A stretch of DNA of 57,333 nucleotides from DASZQY01 sp036511595. Its GTDB lineage: Bacteria; Pseudomonadota; Alphaproteobacteria; Rhizobiales; Kaistiaceae. Positions 33,761-42,445 of this stretch are shown here, piece after piece. How positions within the stretch are numbered: the stretch's first letter is position 1; every line of letters starts with the position of its first letter. The position numbers and the translations under genes were made by a program. The stretch covers positions 1 through 57,333 of the forward strand of contig DATCBY010000009.1 in the NCBI GenBank assembly GCA_036511595.1. Reading direction: 5' to 3'. The notes beneath the pieces are model-generated. The model worked only from the letters and a program-made list of their open reading frames with translations. It was not told the DNA's origin and did not search any database.

Positions 33761-34441
33761 TCACACCTTGCCGAGCGCTTTCCACCCGAAGGCGAGCAAC
33801 GGTTCGGCACGGTGGGTGAAATCGACAATGGTTTCGGCCAGTCCCGGCCTGGTGATCAGTTTCGCCGGCAGAGATTCCTCGACGATGAACGATTTGAGGC
33901 GGACGGCGCCGTCGAGCGGACCGTCCTTCAGCGCCTCGAAGCCGCGTGGGAGGCGGCTGAGCTGGTTCTCCGTGCCGAGCTTCAGTTTACCGGCGGCCAG
34001 CTTTGCTTCCATAGCGTGGAACTGCTTGGGCCTGACTGCGATTTCCTTGCGTATCAGCGCAAGGCCGGAGGGCTCCGGTATGTGGAAGCCAGCGGCGGCA
34101 AAACAGCCGTCGGGGCCGATGTGGATATAGAGCAGACCGTTCTCGTTCTTGCTCCCGGAACGTGTCATTACGGCGCCGGAGTGGGTCTTGTACGGGCTCT
34201 TGTCCTTGGCGAAACGAACGTCGCGGTGAATGCGGAAGATCGACCGTTTGCCGTTTGCCTTTAGAGCGATCCCGGCCTTGGCAAAGGTCGCGCTTAGATC
34301 GTCGAGCAACGCGACCATCGGCGCGACGATGTCGCTTTCGTAAAGGGCCTTGTTCTCGTCGAACCAGACCTTGTTCTGATGAAATTTCAGCGCCTTCAGA
34401 AAGGGCAGCGCCTTCGGACCGAATCCCTTGAAACCCGGCAA
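33761..34441 (-). CDS. DUF2461 (TIGR02453) family protein
   Basis: A 226-residue DUF2461 protein, recognised by FKGFGPKALPFLKALKFHQN (residues 3-22), WFDENKALYESDIVAPM, IFRIHRDVRFAKDKSPYKTH and SGLALIRKEIAVRP. The family is widespread and has no firmly established function. The start is a TTG at 34441, with GGGGAGGGG six bases upstream; it lies 11 bases after the stop of the caspase-like gene, so the two genes are almost certainly co-transcribed and perhaps functionally linked. Confidence 0.8.
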   Translation of the reverse strand: MPGFKGFGPKALPFLKALKFHQNKVWFDENKALYESDIVAPMVALLDDLSATFAKAGIALKANGKRSIFRIHRDVRFAKDKSPYKTHSGAVMTRSGSKNENGLLYIHIGPDGCFAAAGFHIPEPSGLALIRKEIAVRPKQFHAMEAKLAAGKLKLGTENQLSRLPRGFEALKDGPLDGAVRLKSFIVEESLPAKLITRPGLAETIVDFTHRAEPLLAFGWKALGKV

Positions 34442-34452
34442 GCGCCCCTCCC

Positions 34453-35118
34453 CTAGTCGACCAGCGTCTCCCCCTTGATGATATCGCGATATCGGCCCTT
34501 GCGCAGCTTGGCGACGATGCGCAGCGAGAGATTTTCCGCGACGTGAGGCATCGACTTGTCGAGAGCCTCGATCGTGCGCTCTAGCCGCAGGATTTCGTTG
34601 TCGCCGTTGGTGCGGAAGAACAGATCGAAGAAGGTGATGTCGAAAAGCGAGGAGCGGGTGTAATCGATCTCCTTGCCGTAGCCTCCAACCCAAACCAGCC
34701 GGCTGTCGATCTCCTCGCCGCGGATGCGCGCGGGACGCAGGAGTTCGACGAGATTGTACTCGTCGCCGAACTTGCAGGAGCCGAAGAGCACTCCCTTGAG
34801 ACGCCGGCGCGTCCGGTTCGCCTCGACAAACGTATTGCGGAGAAGAGTTCGCGACAGGCCGGAGCCGTCAGGCGCCTCGATCTTGGTGAAGTCGCCATGC
34901 GCCGCGACATAGAGGAAATCGATGTCACCACCGGCCATGACGAAACGCACCGCATCGCGGAAGGAGACCGCCCCGACGAAGCGCTCGTAGGTGAAGGCAT
35001 CCGAGCGATCCTTCAGCGCATAGGAGAGGAATTCGAAGAGCGGGCGCACCGTGTGATGGCGCTCGTCGAACCAGCGCGTCTCCAGCACGCCAAGACCGAG
35101 ATGTTTGCTCGATGCCAC
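34453..35118 (-). CDS. Caspase/CHAT-like (clan CD) candidate protein
   Basis: A 221-residue protein of unassigned family. It contains two blocks arranged as in clan CD peptidases: DFLYVAAHGDF, with His74 followed by Gly after a hydrophobic strand, and KGVLFGSCKFGDE, with Cys115 after a second hydrophobic strand and small residues. A later strand LVWVGGYGKEIDY and a helical FFDLFFRTN segment complete an alpha/beta pattern. This supports, but does not prove, a caspase-like fold with a His-Cys dyad. A GTG at 35118 with GGAGGA ten bases ahead is the likely start. It heads a two-gene unit with DUF2461 and has an AT-rich promoter region upstream. Confidence 0.55.
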   Translation of the reverse strand: MASSKHLGLGVLETRWFDERHHTVRPLFEFLSYALKDRSDAFTYERFVGAVSFRDAVRFVMAGGDIDFLYVAAHGDFTKIEAPDGSGLSRTLLRNTFVEANRTRRRLKGVLFGSCKFGDEYNLVELLRPARIRGEEIDSRLVWVGGYGKEIDYTRSSLFDITFFDLFFRTNGDNEILRLERTIEALDKSMPHVAENLSLRIVAKLRKGRYRDIIKGETLVD

Positions 35119-35238
35119 GCCCGAAAATTCCTCCGTCCCAAGGCAGATAATGGCACGGAACAGCGCCGACGCCCGCACCGGCGCTGCCCGCAAAAATCGC
35201 TCAAAGCTGGTGGATATTCTTTAGATTTATCAGATATT

Positions 35239-35267
35239 TAGCTAGCTGAATCGGGCGGACTTTTCAA
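35239..35267 (-). promoter_or_regulatory. Candidate promoter for the caspase-like/DUF2461 unit
   Basis: On the minus strand TTGAAA (35262-35267) and TAGCTA (35239-35244) are separated by 17 bases, in an AT-rich patch unusual for this region, about 120 bases upstream of the GTG at 35118. An overlapping TAAATA is an alternative -10. Confidence 0.35.
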
Positions 35268-35347
35268 GCCGCAACCGCACGCCGGGCCAATGGCCGCAGG
35301 CGACGACGCTGACCGGCATCGACGGCGGTTACTGTCGCAGCAGCCAG

Positions 35348-35971
35348 CTAGCTTCTGGTCCCGGCGGCTGCCCCGCGGCTGATGGCGGCGACGCCCGTAC
35401 GGCAAATCTCGACCAGCCCCAGCGGCGCCATTACCGCAATAAACTCCTCGATCTTCGTGCTGCCGCCCGTGATCTGGAACACGAAATGAGCGGTCGTCGC
35501 GTCGATGACCGTGGCCTCGTAGGCGTTGGCGAGCTGCAGGGCCTCGACGCGCGCTTCGCCGTGGCCTGCAACCTTTACGAGTGCCAACTCGCGCTCGAGC
35601 GGGCGGCCGACTGCGGTCAGGTCGGTCACCGAATGGACCGGCACCAGCCGCTCGAGCTGATGCTTGATCTGAGTCAGCACCATCGGGGTGCCGGTGGTGA
35701 CGATCGTGATCCGCGAGAGATGCGCGGAATGTTCGGTCTCCGAGACGGTCAGGCTTTCGATGTTGTAGCCGCGACCGGAGAACAGGCCGATGACGCGCGC
35801 CAGCACGCCGGGCTCGTTGTCGACGAGCACGGAAAGCGTGTGCCGCTCCGTCAGATCGTGGCGCTCCTCCATGAAATAGGCGGACGCCGGCTGCGGCAGC
35901 GAGGCAGGCAGGTTCGCCTTCGCGGCCTTCGCCACGGCGGGCTTGCCGCCGGACTTTGGATTGCGAGCCAT
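35348..35971 (-). CDS. ilvN: Acetolactate synthase small (regulatory) subunit
   Basis: A 207-residue regulatory subunit of acetohydroxyacid synthase that confers valine feedback control. After a basic, Ala-rich extension of about 40 residues, the ACT domain reads HTLSVLVDNEPGVLARVIGL and FSGRGYNIESLTVSETEH, followed by the C-terminal domain with HFVFQITGGSTKIEEFIAVM. The symbol ilvH would fit equally well. Its ATG at 35971 shares its last base position with the ilvB stop (TGATG), so the subunits are translationally coupled. The gene is the last of the attenuated ilvBN operon. Confidence 0.95.
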   Translation of the reverse strand: MARNPKSGGKPAVAKAAKANLPASLPQPASAYFMEERHDLTERHTLSVLVDNEPGVLARVIGLFSGRGYNIESLTVSETEHSAHLSRITIVTTGTPMVLTQIKHQLERLVPVHSVTDLTAVGRPLERELALVKVAGHGEARVEALQLANAYEATVIDATTAHFVFQITGGSTKIEEFIAVMAPLGLVEICRTGVAAISRGAAAGTRS

Positions 35972-37782
35972 CAGACGAGCACCTTTCCGGCCTTGTCGAT
36001 CACGTTGCCGATGCCTTCCGGCGCGACTGCGTCGCCGAGGATCATTTCGTTGTGCGCCTTGCCCGAGGGAATCATCGGAAAGCAATTGGCAAGCGCCGCC
36101 ACACGACAATCGAAGATCACCGGCCGGCGCACCGAAATCATCTCCTCGATGGCGTCGTCAAGCTCATGCGGCTTGTGGGCGCGAATCCCGACGCCGCCGT
36201 ACGCCTCGGCAAGCTTCACGAAATCGGGCAGCGAGTCCATGTAGGAATGCGACAGGCGGTTGCCGTGCAGCAACTCCTGCCACTGGCGCACCATGCCCAT
36301 GTACTGGTTGTTGAGGATGAAGATCTTGATCGGCAGGTCATGCTGCACCGCCGTCGACATCTCCTGCATGGTCATGAGGACCGAGGCGTCGCCGGCGATA
36401 TCGACGACCAGGCTGCCGGGATGCGCCACCTGGACCCCGACCGCGGACGGCAGGCCATAGCCCATCGTGCCGAGGCCGCCGGAAGTCATCCAGCGATTCG
36501 GTTCCTCGAAGCGGAAGAACTGCGCCGCCCACATCTGGTGCTGGCCGACCTCGGTGGTGATGTAGACGTCCTTGTCCTTCGTCGCCGCATAGAGGCGCTC
36601 GATGGCGTACTGCGGCATGATCACGTCGGGGTTCTCGCGGTAGGCGAGGCAATTGCGCGCCCGCCAACGGTCGATCTGGGCCCACCACGCCTTGTGTGCG
36701 GCCTTGTCGAGCTTCGGGTCCAGCGCCTTCCACGCGGCTAACATGTCGGCGAGGACGTTGGCGACGTCGCCGATGATCGGGATGTCGACGTGGATATTCT
36801 TGTTGATTGACGAGGGATCGATGTCGATGTGGATCTTCTTCGAGCCCGGCGAGAAGGCGTTGATGCGGCCGGTGATGCGATCGTCGAAGCGCGCGCCGAC
36901 GCAGACCATGACGTCGCAGTCGTGCATGGCGTTGTTGGCCTCGTAGGTGCCGTGCATGCCGAGCATGCCGAGCCACTGCGGATCGGCGGCGGGGTAGGCG
37001 CCGAGGCCCATCAGGGTCGATGTGACCGGGTAGCCGGCGAGGCGGACGATCTCACGGAGAAACGCCGTTGCCTTAGGTCCAGAATTGATGACGCCGCCGC
37101 CGGTGTAGAAGATCGGCCGCTTCGCCCTGGCGATCAGCTCGACTGCGGCGCGAATGGCGCGATCGTCGCCCTTGACCTGCGGATGATAGGTCTTGTGCTC
37201 GACCTCCTCGGGCCGGACGTAGGTGCCGGTGGCGAACTGCACGTCCTTCGGAATATCGACGAGGACTGGCCCCGGCCGACCGTGGGTGGCGACGTAGAAG
37301 GCCTCGTGGATGGTGCGGGCGAGATCGTTGACGTCGCGGACCAGCCAGTTGTGCTTGGTGGCCGGACGCGTGATGCCGACGGTGTCGCATTCCTGGAAAG
37401 CGTCGTTGCCGATGAGATGGGTGGGCACCTGGCCGGTCAGGCAGACGAGCGGGATCGAATCCATCAGCGCGTCGGTGAGCGGGGTGACCATGTTGGTCGC
37501 GCCGGGACCGGACGTGACCAGAACGACGCCGGGCTTGCCGGTCGAGCGGGCATAGCCTTCGGCGGCGTGGCCGGCGCCCTGCTCATGGCGAACCAGGATG
37601 TGGCGGACTTTGTCGGTCTGGATGATCTCGTCGTAGATCGGCAGGACGGCACCGCCCGGATAGCCGAAGAAATGCTCGACGCCCTGATCGATGAGCGCCT
37701 GCACGACCATCTCGGCGCCGGTCATCTGGCGTCCGTCCGTTTCAGGTTTCGGCGCCTGCCGCGCCTTCGTCTGTCGTTTCAT
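35971..37782 (-). CDS. ilvB: Acetolactate synthase large (catalytic) subunit
   Basis: The 603-residue ThDP enzyme makes acetolactate and acetohydroxybutyrate, the first common step of branched-chain synthesis. EHFFGYPGGAVLPIYDEI and LVRHEQGAGHAAEGYARS (with the catalytic Glu) lie in the PYR domain, the FAD-binding middle domain follows, and DIAGDASVLMTMQEMS with NNQYMGMVRQW is the GDG-N thiamine-diphosphate/Mg motif. The symbol ilvI is equally possible. Upstream are a leader peptide with Leu-Ile-Leu-Val and an intrinsic terminator, so transcription should rise when charged branched-chain tRNAs fall. ilvN follows with overlapping stop/start. Confidence 0.95.
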   Translation of the reverse strand: MKRQTKARQAPKPETDGRQMTGAEMVVQALIDQGVEHFFGYPGGAVLPIYDEIIQTDKVRHILVRHEQGAGHAAEGYARSTGKPGVVLVTSGPGATNMVTPLTDALMDSIPLVCLTGQVPTHLIGNDAFQECDTVGITRPATKHNWLVRDVNDLARTIHEAFYVATHGRPGPVLVDIPKDVQFATGTYVRPEEVEHKTYHPQVKGDDRAIRAAVELIARAKRPIFYTGGGVINSGPKATAFLREIVRLAGYPVTSTLMGLGAYPAADPQWLGMLGMHGTYEANNAMHDCDVMVCVGARFDDRITGRINAFSPGSKKIHIDIDPSSINKNIHVDIPIIGDVANVLADMLAAWKALDPKLDKAAHKAWWAQIDRWRARNCLAYRENPDVIMPQYAIERLYAATKDKDVYITTEVGQHQMWAAQFFRFEEPNRWMTSGGLGTMGYGLPSAVGVQVAHPGSLVVDIAGDASVLMTMQEMSTAVQHDLPIKIFILNNQYMGMVRQWQELLHGNRLSHSYMDSLPDFVKLAEAYGGVGIRAHKPHELDDAIEEMISVRRPVIFDCRVAALANCFPMIPSGKAHNEMILGDAVAPEGIGNVIDKAGKVLV

Positions 37783-37842
37783 GGTTCCCGCTCCACCTCG
37801 GCCGCTTCTAGCTTGCTTCGGTTACGTTGCCGTTTCGCCAAT

Positions 37843-37864
37843 AAAAAAGGCCCCAGAGGGGCCT
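37843..37864 (-). terminator. ilvBN attenuator terminator
   Basis: On the minus strand AGGCCCC-TCT-GGGGCCT forms a perfect seven-pair stem with a three-base loop, followed directly by TTTTTT. It lies between the leader peptide and ilvB, 60 bases before the start codon, so it must end most transcripts unless an alternative fold forms. A competing stem GGCGGCC/GGCCGCC overlaps the leader stop codon. Confidence 0.93.
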
Positions 37865-37892
37865 GTTTTCGCGCACCACCGTTCGCGGCGGC

Positions 37893-37946
37893 CTAGTGGG
37901 CCGCCCCGGGGGTGCGCGTTCGTACGAGGATCAGTGTCGCTGTCAT
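37893..37946 (-). CDS. ilvL: ilvBN leader peptide
   Basis: A 17-codon frame, MTATLILVRTRTPGAAH, ending TAG 37893-37895. Codons 5-8 encode Leu-Ile-Leu-Val, the three end products of the pathway. It is followed by a hairpin over its stop codon and by a perfect intrinsic terminator ahead of ilvB: the classic attenuation layout. The ATG lies only nine bases after the miaA stop, so the promoter must be inside miaA or the leader is read through from it. Function inferred from the layout; the peptide itself need not be stable. Confidence 0.8.
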   Translation of the reverse strand: MTATLILVRTRTPGAAH

Positions 37947-37955
37947 GCCGGCTAT

Positions 37956-38885
37956 TTATGCAGGACCGCCGGGAAGGTCAAGCGCGGAACCGGCATCGAC
38001 GACGCGCCAATCGCCCATCTGGTTGCGGAACCAGGTCATCTGGCGCTTGGCGTAGCGGCGGGTTTCAGTCTTGATCGCCGCCGTCGCCTCTTCCAGCGAG
38101 ATCTTGCCCGCGAGATGGCCGCGCAGTTCGCGCACGCCGATGGCCTTCATCGCCGGAAGCTCGGGACTAAGACCCAGGGCCAAAAGCGCCCTTACTTCCT
38201 CTATTGCGCCGCCGCGAACCATCAGGTCCGCGCGCTCGGCGATGCGCCGGTGCAGTTCGGCTCGGTCGAGGGTGAGCACGATACGCTCAGCATGCGCGGG
38301 ATCGATGAGCGGTGGCGCGCCAGCGGAGTTTTTCCACGCGGCCAACGAGACCCCGGTAGCGGTGAAGACCTCAAGAGCGCGCACGATGCGGGTGCGATCG
38401 GATGGGCGAATGGCGGCGGCATCTTCCGGATCAAGCGCTGTGAGGCGGTCGTGCAGTGCCCGGCTGTCGACATCGGCGGTTTCGGCGAGTAGTTCGCCGC
38501 GCAGCGTCGGCGGGATCGCCGGAACCGTCGCCAACCCGCCGGTCAGCGCCTTGAAATAAAGCCCGGTGCCGCCGACCACGATCGTGTTCAGCCCCGCCGA
38601 GCGGGCCTCGCGCAGTACATGCGCGACGTCATTGAGCCATGCACCGACCGAGTAGCGCATGGCGGCCGAGACATGGCCGTAGAGGCGATGGGGCGCGGCG
38701 CGCTCTTCGTCCGACGACGGGCGGGCGCTCAGAACGCGCAGGTCGCGATAGACCTGCATCGAGTCGGCGTTAATGACGATGCCGTCGCGGCGCGTGGCGA
38801 TATCGAGTGCAAGGCGCGACTTGCCGCTCGCGGTTGGCCCCGCTAAGAGGACGACGACAGTTTCTGCCCGCGATCGCTTCCCCAT
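37956..38885 (-). CDS. miaA: tRNA dimethylallyltransferase
   Basis: MiaA adds a dimethylallyl group to N6 of A37 in tRNAs that read UNN codons. The 309-residue protein has Walker A LLAGPTASGKSRLALDIA near residue 12, INADSMQVYRDLRVLSARPS with the general-base Asp, VVGGTGLYFKALTGG and the C-terminal RYAKRQMTWFRNQ. ATG 38885 gives the canonical length. It is divergent from serB with 29 bases between the start codons, so the two promoters must overlap or lie within coding DNA. The ilv leader begins just after its stop. Since MiaA affects decoding of UNN codons including some Leu codons, a link with leucine-codon attenuation is possible but speculative. Confidence 0.95.
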   Translation of the reverse strand: MGKRSRAETVVVLLAGPTASGKSRLALDIATRRDGIVINADSMQVYRDLRVLSARPSSDEERAAPHRLYGHVSAAMRYSVGAWLNDVAHVLREARSAGLNTIVVGGTGLYFKALTGGLATVPAIPPTLRGELLAETADVDSRALHDRLTALDPEDAAAIRPSDRTRIVRALEVFTATGVSLAAWKNSAGAPPLIDPAHAERIVLTLDRAELHRRIAERADLMVRGGAIEEVRALLALGLSPELPAMKAIGVRELRGHLAGKISLEEATAAIKTETRRYAKRQMTWFRNQMGDWRVVDAGSALDLPGGPA

Positions 38886-38914
38886 CGCGTAACTCCGCGT
38901 GCCCGCCCACCCGC

Positions 38915-39802
38915 ATGACCGATTTCGTCGCGACGTTGATAGCACGGCCGGAAAATGCCGCCGACCTCGATCAGGCGGTGGCGGCGAGCACGCTGACGGT
39001 GGGCGCCACGCACGAGGTGCTGTCGCCTGGTGAAGCGGTCGACCTGTTCTTCGCCTCGACGGAATTCATAGAAATGCTGCGCGCCCGGCTGGAGTTTGCG
39101 GTCGGCGCGTTGCCGGTCGACGTCATCCTGCAGCCCGTGGCCGGCCGGCGGAAACGGCTGCTCATCACCGACATGGATTCCACCATCATCGGCCAGGAGT
39201 GCATCGACGAGCTCGCTGACTTCGCTGGACTGAAGGACAAGGTGGCGGCGATCACCGCCCGCGCCATGGCGGGCGAGATAGAGTTCGCACCGGCATTGCG
39301 CGAACGGGTCGCCCTGCTCGCCGGGCTGCCGGCGGAAACCATCGAGGCGGTCATCGCCGAGCGCATCACGCTGAATCCCGGCGCAACGGCGCTGGTATGG
39401 ACGATGCGGGCGAACGGCGCGCACACGATCCTCGTCTCCGGCGGTTTCACCGCCTTCGCCGAAAAGATCGCGGCAAAGGCCGGCTTCAACGAAAGCCGCG
39501 CTAACGAACTGCTGATCGCCGGCGGCAAGCTGACGGGCAAGGTCAGGGAGCCGATCCTCGGACGGAGCGCCAAGCTGGCGACGCTGGAAGATGCCATCAT
39601 CCGTCTGGAAATCCCGGCGCTGGAGACGATGGCGGTCGGCGACGGCGCCAACGATCTTGCCATGATCCGCCGGGCCGGTCTCGGCGTCGCCTATCACGCC
39701 AAGCCGAAAGTGGCCGAAGCGGCGGCGGCGCGCATCGACCGCACCGACCTCACTGCGCTGCTTTACGCGCAAGGTTACAAACGCAGCCAGTTCATCGAAT
39801 AA
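38915..39802 (+). CDS. serB: Phosphoserine phosphatase
   Basis: SerB hydrolyses phosphoserine in the last step of serine synthesis. The 295-residue HAD enzyme has the nucleophile motif LLITDMDSTIIGQECIDELA near residue 88 (first Asp catalytic), SGGFTAFAEKIA as motif II and VGDGANDLAMIRRAGLGVAY as motif IV, with Lys in GRSAKLATLEDA. The N-terminal 75 residues are the usual ACT-like extension. It starts at ATG 38915, divergent from miaA, and ends nine bases before the convergent degP gene. Confidence 0.95.
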   Translation: MTDFVATLIARPENAADLDQAVAASTLTVGATHEVLSPGEAVDLFFASTEFIEMLRARLEFAVGALPVDVILQPVAGRRKRLLITDMDSTIIGQECIDELADFAGLKDKVAAITARAMAGEIEFAPALRERVALLAGLPAETIEAVIAERITLNPGATALVWTMRANGAHTILVSGGFTAFAEKIAAKAGFNESRANELLIAGGKLTGKVREPILGRSAKLATLEDAIIRLEIPALETMAVGDGANDLAMIRRAGLGVAYHAKPKVAEAAAARIDRTDLTALLYAQGYKRSQFIE

Positions 39803-39811
39803 CGGCGCCGC

Positions 39812-41359
39812 CTATTCGGCCGGAATGGGCAGATTGACCCAGCGGACGTTTCCGTCCTTGTTCTGCACCACGAGCCTGGCGTTGGCGCGGCCGTCCTTCT
39901 TCAAGGACACGATCTGGCGCTCGACCTCGTCCGGGCTGGTCACCAGCTGATCGCCGACCATGGAAATGATGTCGCCTGCCTGCAGGCGCTTGTCCTCGGC
40001 GGTGCTGCCCGCCTGAACCGCCGTCACCACCACGCCGCCGGCGACCTCCGACTTGATGCCGTATTTGGTACGCAACTCCGGCGACAGCGGCGCCAGCGTC
40101 AGGCCGAGTGCGTCGGGCGCGACGGGCGGCGCGGCGTCGGGCGGGGCCGCCTTGTTGCTGGTGTCTCCGTCGCCTTTCTTCGAATCCTTGGTGTTGTCGG
40201 TGGCGGGTGCGGCCGCGACCTCCTTGAGAAGACCGATGGTCACGCTCAGCGTCTGCGGCTTGCCGTCACGAAGGATATCGACGCTGACGACCTTGCCGAC
40301 CGCTTCCTCCGCAACAATGCGCGGCAAGGCGTGCATGGCATCGATCGGCTTGCCGTCGAGCGCCACAATGATATCGCCCGCGACAATGCCGCCGGCCTTG
40401 GCCGGCCCGCTTTCATCGACACCGGCGACGAGCGCGCCCTTCGTCGGTGCTGACAAATCGGCGGCGACATCGTCGGTTACATCCTGAATGCGCACGCCCA
40501 GCCAGCCGCGCTTGATGGAGCCGGACTGGCGCAACTGGTCGATGATGCCGACCACGATCTCGGTCGGAATGGCGAAGCCAAGACCGATCGAGCCGCCGGT
40601 TGGAGAGATGATCGCGGTGTTGATGCCGATGACCTCGCCTTCCTTGTCGAACAACGGTCCGCCGGAATTGCCGCGGTTGATGGCGGCGTCGGTCTGCAGG
40701 AAATCGTCATAGGGGCCCGAGTTGATGTCGCGGTTGCGCGCCGAGAGGATGCCCACCGTCACGGTTCCGCCGAGGCCAAAGGGGTTGCCGATCGCCATCA
40801 CCCAGTCGCCGACCCGCATGGTGGCCGAGTCGCCGAACTTGACCGCCGTCAACGGCTTCGGCGGCTTGACGCGCAGCAGCGCCAGGTCGGTCTTGTCGTC
40901 GTGGCCGACGAGCGTGGCCGTCAGCTTGGTCCCGTCGCTGAAGTTCGCCGTGATTTCGTCGGCGCCATCGATGACATGGTTGTTGGTGACGATCAGACCC
41001 GAGGAATCGATGACAAAGCCGGAGCCGAGAGACTGAACGCGTTGCGGGCGAGAGTCCGGAGTGCCGCCGTTCTGGCCGAAGAACTGGTCGAAATAATTCT
41101 GGAAGGGCACGCCGCCCGGCCCTTGCGGTGCCGGTGCGGGTCCCGGCGTCGGAGTCTGATCGCCCTCCGCAGCACCAGCCACGGTCTGCGACGTGGATAT
41201 GTTGACGACCGCATCGAGCAGAGGCGCTACGAGGTCGGCCACCGAGGGCGGACCATCGGCGGCGGAGGCGGGAGCAAGCATCGCCACGACGGCGAGGGAC
41301 ACCGCCGCCAGCGGCAGGCGTCTCGCAATCCAGCATCGCCCAAAATCTACGGCTGCCAT
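39812..41359 (-). CDS. degP: Periplasmic serine protease/chaperone, Do family
   Basis: A 515-residue DegP/HtrA-type protease. After a signal peptide (residues 1-33, ending PASAAD) the trypsin-like domain shows His128 in VTNNHVIDGADE, Asp158 in HDDKTDLALLRV and Ser232 in INRGNSGGPLF. Two PDZ domains follow (about 280-370 and 430-510), split by an Ala-, Pro- and Asp-rich linker near 380-410 that is longer than usual. It refolds or degrades damaged periplasmic proteins. It is the last gene behind hflK-hflC, a conserved arrangement in this group, with 141 bases between hflC and degP. Confidence 0.94.
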   Translation of the reverse strand: MAAVDFGRCWIARRLPLAAVSLAVVAMLAPASAADGPPSVADLVAPLLDAVVNISTSQTVAGAAEGDQTPTPGPAPAPQGPGGVPFQNYFDQFFGQNGGTPDSRPQRVQSLGSGFVIDSSGLIVTNNHVIDGADEITANFSDGTKLTATLVGHDDKTDLALLRVKPPKPLTAVKFGDSATMRVGDWVMAIGNPFGLGGTVTVGILSARNRDINSGPYDDFLQTDAAINRGNSGGPLFDKEGEVIGINTAIISPTGGSIGLGFAIPTEIVVGIIDQLRQSGSIKRGWLGVRIQDVTDDVAADLSAPTKGALVAGVDESGPAKAGGIVAGDIIVALDGKPIDAMHALPRIVAEEAVGKVVSVDILRDGKPQTLSVTIGLLKEVAAAPATDNTKDSKKGDGDTSNKAAPPDAAPPVAPDALGLTLAPLSPELRTKYGIKSEVAGGVVVTAVQAGSTAEDKRLQAGDIISMVGDQLVTSPDEVERQIVSLKKDGRANARLVVQNKDGNVRWVNLPIPAE

Positions 41360-41500
41360 CGGCTCAGGTCTCCTCGGCGGCCAACTGCGCGTCGCACCGC
41401 ATCAGGTATCGCGAAGTGGTGACCGGCCGAAGCGACTGCCGCCGCAGACCCGCCACCGCGCCACTATAGCCCGGCGGCGGGCAGCACCGGCAACAGAAAC

Positions 41501-42445
41501 CTACCCGCCTGCCTTCGGTGCCGCGGTGACAGGCGCCGGCTTGCCGAGCGAACTGCCGAAGTAACGGAAGAACTCCGAATCCGGCGAGATCACCAGCCGC
41601 GTCGTTCCGGACTTAAGCCCGCTCTGATAGGCGAGCATCGAACGGTAGAAGGCGAAGAAGTCCGGATCCTTGCTGTAGGCGTCGGCGTAGATGCGATTGC
41701 GCTGGGCTTCGCCATCGCCCTGCAACCGCGATGCGGTGCCGTTGGCTTCGGCGACGGTGACGGTCGCGGTGCGATCCGCCTCGGCGCGGATGCGGCGCGA
41801 TTCCTGTTCGCCCACGGCGCGAAGCTCGGTCGCCTGGCGCTGGCGCTCGGTCTGCATGCGCTGGTAGATCGCCTGGCTGTTCTCCGGCGGCAGATCGGCG
41901 CTGCGAATTTTCACGTCGACGATCTCGATGCCGAATTCGCGCGCCTCCTGATCGACCTGCTGCTTGATAAGCGTCATCAGGTCGGCGCGCTTGTCGCGAA
42001 CGAGGTCGCTGAAACTGGCATCGCCGAGAACGCGGCGGACCGCCGACTGCAGGAACGAGGAAAGCCGCGATGCGGCGCCGTTGACGTTTCCGACCTTCTG
42101 GTAAAAGAGCAGCGGATTGATGATGCGGTAACGGCTGAAAGCATCGACCACCAGCCGCTTCTGATCGGAGGCGATGATCTCCAGCGGCGGCGAGTCGAGA
42201 TCGAGGATGCGCTTCTCGAAGTAGACCACGTTGTCGACGAAAGGCAGCTTGTAGTAGAGGCCGGGGTGATCGTCGGCGGCGGGCGTCGTCCCCGCCTCCG
42301 GGGGCGTATTAAGCGAGCGCACCGGATCGCCGAAGCGGAGCACGAGCGCCTGCTCGGTCTGGTCGACGATGAAGACGCTGAAATAGAGGAAGAGCACCAC
42401 GACAATCGCGATGATCGAGAATGTCCAGCGGAGGAGCGAACTCAT
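41501..42445 (-). CDS. hflC: HflC, membrane protease modulator (SPFH family)
   Basis: A 314-residue single-pass membrane protein: helix at residues 8-27, then an SPFH/prohibitin domain with TEQALVLRFGDPVRSL and DSPPLEIIASDQKRLVVDAF, and a long coiled coil rich in Ala, Glu and Arg (GIEIVDVKIRSADLPPENSQ, then QRMQTERQRQATELRAVGEQ). With HflK it forms a membrane cage around the FtsH protease and moderates it. Its ATG overlaps the hflK stop by four bases, and degP follows, so quality-control genes are grouped. Confidence 0.94.
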   Translation of the reverse strand: MSSLLRWTFSIIAIVVVLFLYFSVFIVDQTEQALVLRFGDPVRSLNTPPEAGTTPAADDHPGLYYKLPFVDNVVYFEKRILDLDSPPLEIIASDQKRLVVDAFSRYRIINPLLFYQKVGNVNGAASRLSSFLQSAVRRVLGDASFSDLVRDKRADLMTLIKQQVDQEAREFGIEIVDVKIRSADLPPENSQAIYQRMQTERQRQATELRAVGEQESRRIRAEADRTATVTVAEANGTASRLQGDGEAQRNRIYADAYSKDPDFFAFYRSMLAYQSGLKSGTTRLVISPDSEFFRYFGSSLGKPAPVTAAPKAGG

